From NCBI GenBank assembly GCA_900465675.1, contig UBJR01000036.1, positions 62,001-126,000 on the forward strand: a stretch of DNA of 64,000 nucleotides, given 5' to 3'. The notes beneath the pieces were generated by a model. The model had not been told where the DNA came from, made no database searches, and saw nothing but the letters and a program-made list of their open reading frames with translations. Origin of the DNA: Hyphomicrobiales bacterium (GTDB taxonomy: Bacteria > Pseudomonadota > Alphaproteobacteria > Rhizobiales > Rhizobiaceae). Within the stretch, counting starts at the first letter, position 1. Each line of letters starts with the position of its first letter. Of the stretch, positions 1 to 7,812 are shown in pieces. The position numbers and the translations under genes were made by a program.

Positions 1-733
1 CATAGCCGAGCGAGGTCAGGATTGCATCCGCGGCCTGGCGGGCAGCCTTTGCCGTGGCGTCGGAAATCGAGGCCGGGATCGTCGAGGTGTGGAGAATGCC
101 GTTTCTGTGGATATTCTCTGCCGGATCGAAGGCGACGACCGTGCCATCAGTCGCGCGGGCGGCGATGATCGACACTTCGCGCTCAAAGGCGACGAAGCTT
201 TCCAGAATCAGCGGCACACCACCGAGCGCCGCAAAGGCGCCTTCGGCGCTGTCTGCGGCCGAACGGAACACTTTCTGGCCCTTGCCGTCATAGCCGAGGC
301 GCCGGGTCTTCAGGACCCCCTGGCCACCGAAGTCCTTCAGCGCCGCCTCAAGGTCGGCCTGACTGTCGATCGCGTGAAACTTGGCCGTTGGGATGCCGCA
401 GTCATTGATGAAGCGCTTTTCGACCAGACGGTCCTGGGCGGCTTCCAATGCCTTCGGCGGCGGATAGACCGGGACGCTTGCGGCCAGCGTCTCGGCGGCG
501 GCGACGGGCACATTCTCGAATTCGTAGGTGACGACGTCGCAGAGGCTGGCGAGCTCGGCAAGGGCTGGCGGATCGTCATAGGCGGCGGTGATCTGGTGGT
601 TGGCGACCTGGGCTGCCGGGGAATCGGCCTGCGGCTCCAGAATGACCGTGCGGAAATTCAGGCGGGCAGCAGCCATGGCCAGCATGCGGCCGAGCTGGCC
701 GCCGCCGATGATGCCGATTGTCTTTGCGCTCAT
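1..733 (-). CDS. purK: PurK, N5-carboxyaminoimidazole ribonucleotide synthase (3' end outside window)
   Basis: PurK carries out the ATP- and bicarbonate-dependent carboxylation of aminoimidazole ribonucleotide to N5-CAIR in de novo purine synthesis, in the cytosol. The frame is open from an ATG at 733 to the window edge, about 244 residues. It begins with MSAKTIGIIGGGQLGRML, the nucleotide-binding glycine loop typical of PurK, followed by the ATP-grasp portion (EKRFINDCGIPTA, LKTRRLGYDGKGQ). The start codon overlaps the purE stop as ATGA, so the two are translationally coupled in one operon, and PurE uses the product directly. The C-terminal third is missing because of the window boundary, not through damage. 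Confidence 0.95.
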   Translation of the reverse strand, partial: MSAKTIGIIGGGQLGRMLAMAAARLNFRTVILEPQADSPAAQVANHQITAAYDDPPALAELASLCDVVTYEFENVPVAAAETLAASVPVYPPPKALEAAQDRLVEKRFINDCGIPTAKFHAIDSQADLEAALKDFGGQGVLKTRRLGYDGKGQKVFRSAADSAEGAFAALGGVPLILESFVAFEREVSIIAARATDGTVVAFDPAENIHRNGILHTSTIPASISDATAKAARQAADAILTSLGY

Positions 734-1224
734 CTATCGTCCATGGGGTATTCGGCAATCGCATCGCTCTGGCGTGCGCGCCATTCATCGAGGCGATCGG
801 CAATATCGTCGTCGGAAAGGGCAAGAACGGCAGCGGCCAGCAGGGCGGCGTTGATCGCGCCGGCTTTGCCGATCGCCAACGTGCCGACAGGGATGCCGCC
901 CGGCATCTGCACGATCGACAGCAGGCTGTCCTGGCCGGACATCGTCTTGGATTGCACCGGTACACCGAAGACCGGAAGCGGGGTGAAGGCGGCCGTCATG
1001 CCCGGAAGATGGGCCGCACCGCCAGCGCCGGCGATGATGATCTTGAAACCTTCGTCGCGAGCGCCCTTGGCGAAGCTGACCATCCGGTCGGGCGTGCGGT
1101 GGGCGGAGATGATGCGCGCCTCGTAGGGAATCTCGAGCGCCTCGAGCGTGTCGGCAGCGTTCTTCATGGTTTCCCAGTCGGATTGGCTACCCATGATGAT
1201 GGCAACGGGTGGTCTGTCTGTCAT
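730..1224 (-). CDS. purE: PurE, N5-CAIR mutase (class I)
   Basis: PurE isomerises N5-CAIR to CAIR in purine biosynthesis and normally forms an octamer. The protein is about 164 residues, the usual class I length. It contains IMGSQSDWETMK near the N-terminus, the active-site SAHRTP motif, AGAGGAAHLPGM and GGIPVGTLAIG. The start is ambiguous. ATG at 1224 gives MTDRPPVAIIMG, but GTG at 1236 and TTG at 1230 are in frame, and an AGAGG sequence lies 8 nt before the TTG. The stop overlaps the purK start. A YdcH gene lies 19 nt upstream on the same strand, probably in the same transcript. Confidence 0.95.
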   Translation of the reverse strand: MTDRPPVAIIMGSQSDWETMKNAADTLEALEIPYEARIISAHRTPDRMVSFAKGARDEGFKIIIAGAGGAAHLPGMTAAFTPLPVFGVPVQSKTMSGQDSLLSIVQMPGGIPVGTLAIGKAGAINAALLAAAVLALSDDDIADRLDEWRARQSDAIAEYPMDDR

Positions 1225-1243
1225 CGTCAACGGCACGTCCTCT

Positions 1244-1447
1244 TCAGGCGATGATATCCGGAATGATCTGGTCCTCGAGCTTCGACAGCTTGTCCTTGAT
1301 CACAAGCTTCTTCTTCTTCATGCGCTGAACGCGCAGAGCATCGCAGCCAGTGGCAATCATGGCATTGATCGCGGCATCATAGTCTTCGTGTTCCTGACGC
1401 AGGCGAGCCGCGATGAGCCTGACTTCCGCCTGTTCCTGATCGGCCAT
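1244..1447 (-). CDS. YdcH family (DUF465) small protein
   Basis: A 67-residue, highly charged, helical protein with a RMKKKKLVIKDKLSKLEDQI core, which matches the YdcH/DUF465 family of short coiled-coil proteins of unknown function. The start is ATG at 1447 behind GGGGAATGTAA. It precedes purE by about 19 nt on the same strand, so it is probably co-transcribed with purEK. Nothing in the sequence links it mechanistically to purine synthesis. A second, shorter member of the family lies divergently at 1676-1849. Confidence 0.85.
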   Translation of the reverse strand: MADQEQAEVRLIAARLRQEHEDYDAAINAMIATGCDALRVQRMKKKKLVIKDKLSKLEDQIIPDIIA

Positions 1448-1675
1448 TTACATTCCCCATTATCGTCTTCGGACGTTGTCCGGTCTGCCGATGATTTCCG
1501 CAAGCTCCTATCACCAAATAGCGGTAACGGGAAGTTAGTGTTGATCATGAATTTGCCATCGACACACCATGTTTTCGCCTTCGACAAGCCTTCAAAAATA
1601 TGTCACAGTCGAAAGGTTGACGCCTAGAACTCCAGCGATGGATGGCTGGGGAAGGCAAGAGGAAGGAAGGGTCTA

Positions 1676-1849
1676 ATGACTGTTCAAGCTCATCTTGAGT
1701 CACTACAGAAGAAGCATGTAGCTCTGGAGGAAGAGTTACATTCGCTGATGACAGCTCCCTCCAAAAGAGACGCAGACATTGCGGAGTGCAAGCGCAGGAA
1801 ACTGCGTATCAAAGACGAGATCCAACGTCTGAAATCTTCCGTTCACTAA
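1676..1849 (+). CDS. Second YdcH family (DUF465) small protein
   Basis: A 57-residue frame starting MTVQAHLESLQKKH and ending RLKSSVH. The motif CKRRKLRIKDEIQRL aligns with the KKKKLVIKDKLSKLE segment of the divergent YdcH protein at 1244-1447. The ATG at 1676 has a strong upstream purine run (AGGAAGGAAGG). The protein is predicted to form one helical hairpin or coiled coil. It is monocistronic, and the hairpin at 1951-1994 could be its terminator, about 100 nt after the stop. Function unknown. Confidence 0.8.
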   Translation: MTVQAHLESLQKKHVALEEELHSLMTAPSKRDADIAECKRRKLRIKDEIQRLKSSVH

Positions 1850-1950
1850 TCGAATAATTGAGAGATCATTGCTCGGTCAATTGCGGTCCATAAGGACATA
1901 AACATAATCTTTCAAAAGGTTTAGCAAGACAGAGCCGATCCCAAGACATC

Positions 1951-1994
1951 ATGCGCCAGTCCATTCAGTGCGGAGTTGGACTGGCGCATTTTTT
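1951..1994 (+). terminator. Intrinsic terminator after the second YdcH gene
   Basis: A perfect 12-bp inverted repeat (ATGCGCCAGTCC at 1951-1962 with GGACTGGCGCAT at 1978-1989) with a 15-nt loop, followed directly by a run of six T on the plus strand. It lies in the 159-nt gap between the YdcH gene and the convergent ArsR gene. Confidence 0.75.
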
Positions 1995-2008
1995 ATGTAA
2001 GGCGGGCG

Positions 2009-2269
2009 CTAGGCCCAGAACTGATCCAGCCAGAGATTGAGCTTGTCGAAGCCGCGGTTGTTGACCGCGTAGATGCGGCGTGTGCCTTCGGATGTCACGG
2101 AAACGAGGTTGGAGTCCAAGAGCGCCTTGAGGTGCTGCGAGACCGCGGGGCGGCTGATCGGCAGGCCTTCGGCGAGTTCGTTGACCGTCTTCGGCGCGCG
2201 CCTCAGCTCTTCCAGCAGGAACCGCCGGTTAGGATCTGATATCGCGGCGAAAGGGTCAGCGCTCGACAT
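2009..2269 (-). CDS. ArsR family winged-helix regulator (SdpR-like)
   Basis: An 86-residue regulator made almost entirely of a winged helix: FAAISDPNRRFLLEELRR, then the recognition helix ISRPAVSQHLKALLDSNLV and the wing VTSEGTRRIYAV. No cysteine pair for metal sensing is present, which fits the SdpR/autorepressor branch rather than classic ArsR metal sensors. It diverges from the GFA gene with 123 nt between the starts, so it may control itself and that gene. A GCCGGAA/TTCCGGC inverted repeat sits at its start. Confidence 0.85.
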   Translation of the reverse strand: MSSADPFAAISDPNRRFLLEELRRAPKTVNELAEGLPISRPAVSQHLKALLDSNLVSVTSEGTRRIYAVNNRGFDKLNLWLDQFWA

Positions 2270-2302
2270 GCCGGAACGCTACGGCAAAGGGCGCATTCCG
2301 GC
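2270..2302. promoter_or_regulatory. Inverted repeat at the ArsR start, possible operator
   Basis: GCCGGAA (2270-2276) and TTCCGGC (2296-2302) are 7-bp inverted arms separated by 19 nt. They lie immediately upstream of the ArsR start codon, in the divergent region shared with the GFA gene. The position suits autoregulation, but the arms are GC-rich and the repeat could be chance. Confidence 0.3.
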
Positions 2303-2392
2303 AAGGGAATTGTGCGGTGCAGCAAGCGCGATTGCAGCTTTGCCGTCTGCCGCCCTAGATATCTGCTCAGCTTCATTTTGAGGAGGATCAGG

Positions 2393-2785
2393 ATGGACCG
2401 CATTACCGGCGGCTGCCTTTGCGGCAGCGTCCGCTTTGTTGCAACGGGAGCCCCATACCGGGTCGGCATCTGCCATTGTCTCGATTGCCGCAAGCATCAC
2501 GGCACCTTGTTTCATGCCTCGGCGATCTATCCTGCCGATGCGGTCGAGGTTCAAGGCGAGACGGGGAGCTATGCCGGACGGTTCTTCTGTCCGCGCTGCG
2601 GCTCTCCGGTCTTCGGCCGCAGCAGCGATGAGATCGAGCTGAACCTCGGCTCGTTCGATGTGCCCGGCCAGTTCAAGCCGACCTACGAGCTCTGGACGAT
2701 CCGCCGCGAGGCATGGCTGCCGAAATTCACCTGGGTTCGCAGCTACGAGCGCGACCGCGACAATCCAAGTCGCTCGGAAGATTAA
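2393..2785 (+). CDS. GFA family (CENP-V/GFA domain) zinc-binding protein
   Basis: A 130-residue single-domain protein of the GFA family, named after glutathione-dependent formaldehyde-activating enzyme; most members have unproven substrates. Zinc ligands are visible as GGCLCGSVRF (residues 7-16), CHCLDCRKHHG (28-38) and FCPRCGSPVFG near residue 70. The ATG at 2393 has a strong AGGAGG 6 nt upstream, so the longer in-frame extension to 2312 is rejected. It converges with, and overlaps by 4 nt, the TSUP permease gene. Confidence 0.88.
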   Translation: MDRITGGCLCGSVRFVATGAPYRVGICHCLDCRKHHGTLFHASAIYPADAVEVQGETGSYAGRFFCPRCGSPVFGRSSDEIELNLGSFDVPGQFKPTYELWTIRREAWLPKFTWVRSYERDRDNPSRSED

Positions 2786-3546
2786 TAGCCGAGACCCTCA
2801 CGGATGATCAGGAAGGCAGCGATCAGCGCCATCGCGTACATGAACGGATAGAAGATCTCCGGCTTCATGCGGCGCACACACCAGGCGCCGGCGATCGTCG
2901 CCAGTGGCGCGAAGGGCAGCAGCGTCATCGAGGTGACGAGGTTCTTGGTGTCGAGCTGGCCAAGAGCGAAATAGGGGATCAGCTTCACGGCGTTGAGGAT
3001 TGCGAAGAAACGAACGCTGGTGCCGGTGAATTCGCGCGGCGGCAATTTCAGCGGCAAGGCGTAGATCTGGAAGGGCGCACCGCCGGCATGAGCAACGAAG
3101 CTGCCATATCCGGATAGCGTGGCCCAGGCACTGGCAAGAAACGGCCGCTGACCGCGGGGCGGAATGACCTTGCCTGCACCGGGACCGAAATTGTTCCAGA
3201 AGTAGCGCAGGCAGAAAAGCACCGTAACCGTGCCGATGATGATGCGCAGCACATTGCCGGGAATGAGCGCCGATGTTGCCCAGCCGAGCGCGATCCCGAA
3301 GAGGGCGCCGGGCAGCATGATCTTCAGCGTCGTCCAGTCGCCATGCTGGCGCCAGATGATCAGCGAGATGATGTCCATGAAAACGAGGATCGGCAGCAGG
3401 ATGGCGGCGGCTTCGACCGGGGAGACGACGAGCGCCAGAAAGGGGACGCCGATCAGTGAGAGGGCATCTCCCATGCCTCCCTTCGCCAGCCCGACGAGCA
3501 ATACCGCGGGCACCGCCGCGTAAAAGAATGACAGTTCCGGCAGCAT
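2782..3546 (-). CDS. TSUP family permease (TauE/SafE type)
   Basis: An inner-membrane protein of 254 residues with about eight hydrophobic segments, of the sulfite/organosulfonate exporter (TauE/SafE, TSUP) family. It shows the family N-terminal signature VGLAKGGMGDALSLIGVP and, in the second half, YGSFVAHAGGAPFQIYALP. Start: ATG at 3546 follows GGGGAGGACTTGAAAAGC; an upstream ATG at 3594 in the same frame lacks a comparable ribosome site. The substrate cannot be read from the sequence. Its stop overlaps the convergent GFA stop. Confidence 0.88.
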   Translation of the reverse strand: MLPELSFFYAAVPAVLLVGLAKGGMGDALSLIGVPFLALVVSPVEAAAILLPILVFMDIISLIIWRQHGDWTTLKIMLPGALFGIALGWATSALIPGNVLRIIIGTVTVLFCLRYFWNNFGPGAGKVIPPRGQRPFLASAWATLSGYGSFVAHAGGAPFQIYALPLKLPPREFTGTSVRFFAILNAVKLIPYFALGQLDTKNLVTSMTLLPFAPLATIAGAWCVRRMKPEIFYPFMYAMALIAAFLIIREGLGY

Positions 3547-3653
3547 GCTTTTCAAGTCCTCCCCTTGCCAGCCCCGTCTATCGGAATTACTCACACAAAA
3601 CGAGTGCGGAGTTGCCGCCTGCTGGCGGAATCCGCGGAAAATGGAAAGACGTC

Positions 3654-4310
3654 ATGACCACCGACCCGGAAAACCGCTGCCGCCTAGTTCTGATCGCCCC
3701 CGACATCGCCGATGCCGATGAGAGGACGAAGATCGTCGGCGACGCGCTGAAGGGCGGCGATGTCGCCTCGGTGATCGTTCCGCAATACGGTCTCGATGAC
3801 GGCGCCTTTCAGAAACATGCCGAAAAGCTTGTCCCGGTTATCCAGGATGCCGGCGCTGCAGCGCTGATATCGGGCGACAGCCGTATCGTCGGACGGGCGA
3901 GGGCTGACGGGCTGCATATGGCTGAGCCGGCTGCAGCCCTGGCCGAGGCGATCGACAAATATGCCGACAAGCTGATCGTCGGCGGCGGCAACGCGACCGA
4001 TAGGCATACGGCGCTGGAGATCGGCGAGGCCCGCCCGGACTACATCTTCTTCGGCAAGCTCGACGGCGACATCAAGCCGGAGGCGCATCCGAAGAACGTT
4101 GCGCTCGGCGAATGGTGGGCCTCGATGATCGAGATCCCGTGCATGGTGATGGGCGGAACGGATCCGGCCTCGGCGCTTGTCGTTGCCGAATCCGGCGCCG
4201 AATTTGTCGCCCTCCGTCTGGCGGTCTTTGGCGATCCGGCACAGGCGCCTGCAATCGTTGCTCAGGTCAACGCACTTCTTGACGAAAAAGCGCCACGGTT
4301 TGAGGATTGA
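3654..4310 (+). CDS. ThiE-like (thiamine phosphate synthase superfamily) protein, diverged
   Basis: A 218-residue TIM-barrel protein resembling thiamine phosphate synthase, which joins HMP-PP and the thiazole phosphate. Visible family segments are ADGLHMAEP (84-92), a counterpart of ThiE GVHLGQ, and MVMGGTDPASALVVAESGAE (164-183), resembling the phosphate-binding GG loop. However, the usual G-P-x-F-P-T-x-T-K phosphate loop is replaced by FFGKLDGDIKPEAHP (132-146). It may not be a functional TPS. It is followed after 10 nt by the Sel1-repeat gene, so the two probably form an operon. Confidence 0.75.
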   Translation: MTTDPENRCRLVLIAPDIADADERTKIVGDALKGGDVASVIVPQYGLDDGAFQKHAEKLVPVIQDAGAAALISGDSRIVGRARADGLHMAEPAAALAEAIDKYADKLIVGGGNATDRHTALEIGEARPDYIFFGKLDGDIKPEAHPKNVALGEWWASMIEIPCMVMGGTDPASALVVAESGAEFVALRLAVFGDPAQAPAIVAQVNALLDEKAPRFED

Positions 4311-4320
4311 AGTCGCGCTT

Positions 4321-5400
4321 ATGCCGATCCTTGCCGTTCAGATGCGCCGATTCTTCCTTGCTGCCGCCACGCTCGCCGTGGCGCTGCCCCACGTTGCTGC
4401 CGCGCAGACGATCGACAATGTGGTGACACGGCCAGCCGGCGGCGATGCCGAGCCGCTGAAGAAGGGCCGCCCGGCAGAGGGTGCGCAGCCCTCGTCCGGG
4501 CTCGGTGTGCTGGATCGCATGGGTGCGAAGCTGCCCGATCTGCCGCCCGAGAAGAATTACCACGGACCCGTCGATGACGCCTACGGCGCCTATCAGCGCG
4601 GCTACTACCTGACGGCGATGCAGCTTGCGCTGCCGCGGGCGCAGCTTGGCGATCCCTCGGCACAGACGCTGGTTGCCGAGATGCAATATGCCGGGCTTGG
4701 CGTGCGCCGCGATCTGAAGAGTTCGGCCTTCTGGTACAGCAAGGCGGCCGAGGGCGGCGATGCGGCGGCGATGTTCAAATATGCGCTGATGCTGATGGCC
4801 GGCGAGATCGTGCAGCGCGACAAGGCGAAAGCCGACGACTACATGAAGAAGGCGGCCGATTCCGGCAATTCTTCGGCGCAATTCAACTGGGCGCAGATCC
4901 TGACATCCGATCATCCCGGACAGGAGGGGCTGAAGCTGGCGCTGCCTTACTATGAAAAGTCAGCCGAGCAGGGGATCGCCGACGCGCAATATGCCGTTGC
5001 CGAACTCTATTCGACCTTGCCCGACCTGCCGGAAGAAAAGCGCCGGCGGACACGTGAATGGATGGCGCGCGCGGCGCGTGCCGGTTTCGATACCGCCCAG
5101 GTCGATCTGGCTGTCTGGCTCGTGAATGGCCAGAACGGCCCGCGCGATTTCGTGCGCGGCTTCGAATGGATGCAGCTTGCCGCCAACCGCGGCAATGTCG
5201 TGGCGCAGAACAAGCTGGCGCATCTCTACATCTATGCGCTCGGCACCAAACCTGATCCGATCGAGGCTGCCAAGTGGTATGTCCTATCGCGCCGGGCCGG
5301 ACTGCCCGACCCGGAGCTTGAGGATTTCTTTCTGGGGATCGAGGACGATCAGCAGAAGGCGGGGATCGACCGGGCGAACAAGTTCCGCCGGCTGCCGTAG
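4321..5400 (+). CDS. Secreted Sel1-repeat protein
   Basis: A 359-residue protein with an N-terminal export signal (FFLAAATLAVALPHVAAAQ) and at least five Sel1-like repeats of about 36 residues, for example YAGLGVRRDLKSSAFWYSKA, a segment ending ADDYMKKAADSGNSSAQF, and YYEKSAEQGIADAQYAVAEL. Sel1 repeats act as periplasmic protein-binding scaffolds; in rhizobia ExoR is a known example, but this protein is longer and not obviously ExoR. The ATG at 4321 is used because the only internal alternative (4342) has no ribosome site. The partner is unknown. Confidence 0.85.
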   Translation: MPILAVQMRRFFLAAATLAVALPHVAAAQTIDNVVTRPAGGDAEPLKKGRPAEGAQPSSGLGVLDRMGAKLPDLPPEKNYHGPVDDAYGAYQRGYYLTAMQLALPRAQLGDPSAQTLVAEMQYAGLGVRRDLKSSAFWYSKAAEGGDAAAMFKYALMLMAGEIVQRDKAKADDYMKKAADSGNSSAQFNWAQILTSDHPGQEGLKLALPYYEKSAEQGIADAQYAVAELYSTLPDLPEEKRRRTREWMARAARAGFDTAQVDLAVWLVNGQNGPRDFVRGFEWMQLAANRGNVVAQNKLAHLYIYALGTKPDPIEAAKWYVLSRRAGLPDPELEDFFLGIEDDQQKAGIDRANKFRRLP

Positions 5401-5403
5401 TTC

Positions 5404-7140
5404 CTAGAACAGCGCATCGGCGAAGAGATCCTCGTCACCACCCGCGCTTGCGGGCGCTGCTGCCACCGGCGCGGGCGCGGCTTCGTCTTCCATCTGCGGG
5501 ATGATGTGGCGGTGGACGTGCCGCTCCTGGACCATGGTGTAGAGCTTGAAGATCTTGCGATCGAGCGGCGCGACAGCCTCGGCGATGTCGTCGATGGAGG
5601 CGATTTCCTGACCGGCGGCATCTTCCAGAACAGTGGCGCAGCGAGCCAGCGTTTCGCCGAGATCGTGTTCGAAATCGAGCTTGCCGATCATCAGGGTGAT
5701 CTTGCTTGCGACCTCGCGGCCGTGCTCGGCCAGCACCTTCAGTTCTTCTTCCATCATGTTGGCGGCAGAGCGGATGCTGCCGACGGCGGCCGTCAGGTTC
5801 TCGGCGAGGCCGCCGGAATTGCCGGTTGAGGGCGCCATGTTGCCGGCGGCCGCTTCCAGTGCCGGAAGGCCGTTGACGATGGAGTCGGCGGAATCGTCGA
5901 GCTTGCTTGCAAAGATGCGCAGCTCGGCGGTGACGACGTTGATCGACTTGCCCTCTTCGCCGAGGCGGCTGCAGCGCAGGTTGGTGTTCAGAGCCATGTA
6001 ATTGATATCGGTCTTGACCGAACGGATGTTGCCGATCGATTCCAACAGTTTGGCAGCAGTGCCCAGGGTCGATTGGCTGACCTGGTCCGCCTGCCGGGTG
6101 GCCGCATCGACCTGCTTGACGATCTCGTGGGCTGCCGAGACGCTCGATTCCAGGGCGCGCATGAAGTTGTTTTCGCCGCCGCCGCCCATCTGATCGCGGA
6201 GCTTCATGATCTCGTGCGTGTCGTGGCTGAAGCTCTTGATGGTCTGCACGACATTCTGCGAGTCGCGGTGGAAGTCGGTGCACATATCCGCCATCTGTGC
6301 GGCGGTCAGGTGGTTGATGACGTTACGCAAACGCTCGCGCTGGTCGGCGTCGAGCGATTTGCCGTCGCCATCCAGAAACTCGTCGAGCAGGGCAAAGCTG
6401 CTCTGCACATGCTCGATGCGCTGACGGGTGATGTCGCCGATCTGCAGTGCCGACAGCGTCGAGGCGACCTTGGACTGGACGCCGCGTGCGATGGCGCCGA
6501 CGTCTCGGGCGATGGCGCCAAGATTTTGGCGGTGGCCGGCAATCTTCTGCGCATCCTGGCGGAGCGCCGAAGCCACGGCAGGAACGGTTTCAGAATAGCT
6601 CTTCGACAGATTGACGCCAAAGCTCAGCGCCACTTTGACTTCCTTCTGCAGGCTGTCGAGATGGCCGGCGAAGCGGTTGACTTCCTCGGTACCGGAATAG
6701 ATGCGTTCAAGGATTTCCTGGGCGAAGCCGGCGAATTCGGGAAGGCCGGCACCGGTGATCTTCACGGTCACCGCAAAAGTCCGCAGGTAGCGCATGGTCT
6801 CCTGCATTTCGGCAATGTGCTTGTGCAGATCGCTGCCGGTCTGTGCAAGGACCGTCAGGGCGTTCTGGCGGGCCTGTTCGGTGACCGGCAGGGCCGTCAG
6901 GCTCTCGACGGTCGCGCGCAAATCGGCATCGGCATTGCTCGACTCATTGTTGTCGAGCGCCTTGGTGATGTTATCGAGGGAATTCAGCAAACGGTTGAGA
7001 ACATCCATCACCGAAAGCAGCACCGTGCCGCCTTCGAGGAAGCGCTCTTCGACCTGGCTGCGCGCCGTTTCCAGCGTCCGGCTTACATCCGTGCCCGCCG
7101 TCAAGATTGTCGGCTGTGCCGATACCGCCCCGTGTTTCAC
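5404..7140 (-). CDS. Soluble MCP-like protein with CheZ-like motifs, divergent from the che operon
   Basis: A 578-residue, mostly helical cytosolic protein without transmembrane segments. Residues 370-421 resemble the MCP hairpin tip, but the core is altered (YMALNTNLRCSRLGEEGKS instead of LALNAAIEAARAGE). Residues 231-245 read ALQIGDITRQRIEHV, with D236-x-T238-x-Q240 matching the catalytic D-x-T-x-Q of CheZ (D143/Q147 in E. coli). A Pro/Ala linker (554-566) leads to the terminus DEDLFADALF, which resembles the CheY-binding C-terminal peptide of CheZ. The start is GTG at 7140 behind AAAGGGA. It may act as a CheY-P phosphatase or as an atypical array component. The fold class is clear; the function is inference. 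Confidence 0.75.
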   Translation of the reverse strand: MKHGAVSAQPTILTAGTDVSRTLETARSQVEERFLEGGTVLLSVMDVLNRLLNSLDNITKALDNNESSNADADLRATVESLTALPVTEQARQNALTVLAQTGSDLHKHIAEMQETMRYLRTFAVTVKITGAGLPEFAGFAQEILERIYSGTEEVNRFAGHLDSLQKEVKVALSFGVNLSKSYSETVPAVASALRQDAQKIAGHRQNLGAIARDVGAIARGVQSKVASTLSALQIGDITRQRIEHVQSSFALLDEFLDGDGKSLDADQRERLRNVINHLTAAQMADMCTDFHRDSQNVVQTIKSFSHDTHEIMKLRDQMGGGGENNFMRALESSVSAAHEIVKQVDAATRQADQVSQSTLGTAAKLLESIGNIRSVKTDINYMALNTNLRCSRLGEEGKSINVVTAELRIFASKLDDSADSIVNGLPALEAAAGNMAPSTGNSGGLAENLTAAVGSIRSAANMMEEELKVLAEHGREVASKITLMIGKLDFEHDLGETLARCATVLEDAAGQEIASIDDIAEAVAPLDRKIFKLYTMVQERHVHRHIIPQMEDEAAPAPVAAAPASAGGDEDLFADALF

Positions 7141-7482
7141 CCTGTTCCCTTTACTTATAACTTTTGGAAATCTGGTGCTATCTTTACGGGCAGGATGGAA
7201 ATGAGGGGTAAACAGTTCCGACTCGCGTACGTTGTGATTAATGCTGCGTAAAGATTCCAGCGCCCTTTGTCCGCTTTAGCCCTAATATTAAAATAACAGA
7301 CTGTTTTCATTTTGTTTTTTAAAGAGCGGGAAAGCCATACTACAACTTATCTTAGGTAAAAATTCGGGAGTCCCGACTCGCTCCAATTGCAGATCGGTTA
7401 CAACCAGAATTTACTCCCCGTTAAGCCTGTCGTGAGAGTCCTTTAAAGGAATACAAGTATTTCTCATGCCGCGAGGGCTGAC
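7141..7482. other. Divergent control region of the chemotaxis cluster
   Basis: A gap of about 345 nt between the soluble MCP-like gene (leftward) and the che operon (rightward). It is clearly more AT-rich than the flanks, with long A/T stretches around 7285-7325. Small palindromes are present (CGGGAGTCCCG at 7365-7375; CTTTAAAG around 7441-7448). It must hold promoters for both directions, but no convincing -35/-10 pair could be chosen by eye and no gene is visible. Confidence 0.5.
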
Positions 7483-7488
7483 TTGAAC

Positions 7489-7812
7489 ATGGATAATCAA
7501 CTCCGTGATTCTGTATTATTTCCTGATGTTCTGAGCATCAGAAACGTATCCGATCTGCGTGCGAATATTATTTCGGCGCTCGATAGTAATGAGCGGATTG
7601 TATTTGAGATTCCGGCTGGTGCCGAAGCCGACCTGAGCTTCGTGCAGCTGGTTGAATCGGCACGGCGGCAAGCAAAGGCGCTGGGCAAATCCCTGACACT
7701 CTCCTCGCCTGTTGGCGAACGTCTTCTCAAGGTTCTCGAACGGGCCGGCTTCGTCGAAGCCTTCACCGCCGAGGACGCGAAGTTCTGGTTGCATAAAGAG
7801 GTTACAGCATGA
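7489..7812 (+). CDS. STAS-domain protein at the head of the che operon
   Basis: A 107-residue single STAS domain of the anti-sigma-antagonist/MlaB type. The segment AEADLSFVQLVESARRQAK corresponds to the phosphorylatable-serine loop and following helix, and SSPVGERLLKVLERAG is the typical last helix. STAS proteins bind partners and can be regulated by serine phosphorylation; a role in chemotaxis here is inferred only from position. An in-frame TTG at 7483 has GAGGG 5 nt upstream, against 11 nt for the ATG at 7489, so the start may be 2 codons longer. The stop overlaps the cheY start (ATGA). Confidence 0.82.
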   Translation: MDNQLRDSVLFPDVLSIRNVSDLRANIISALDSNERIVFEIPAGAEADLSFVQLVESARRQAKALGKSLTLSSPVGERLLKVLERAGFVEAFTAEDAKFWLHKEVTA

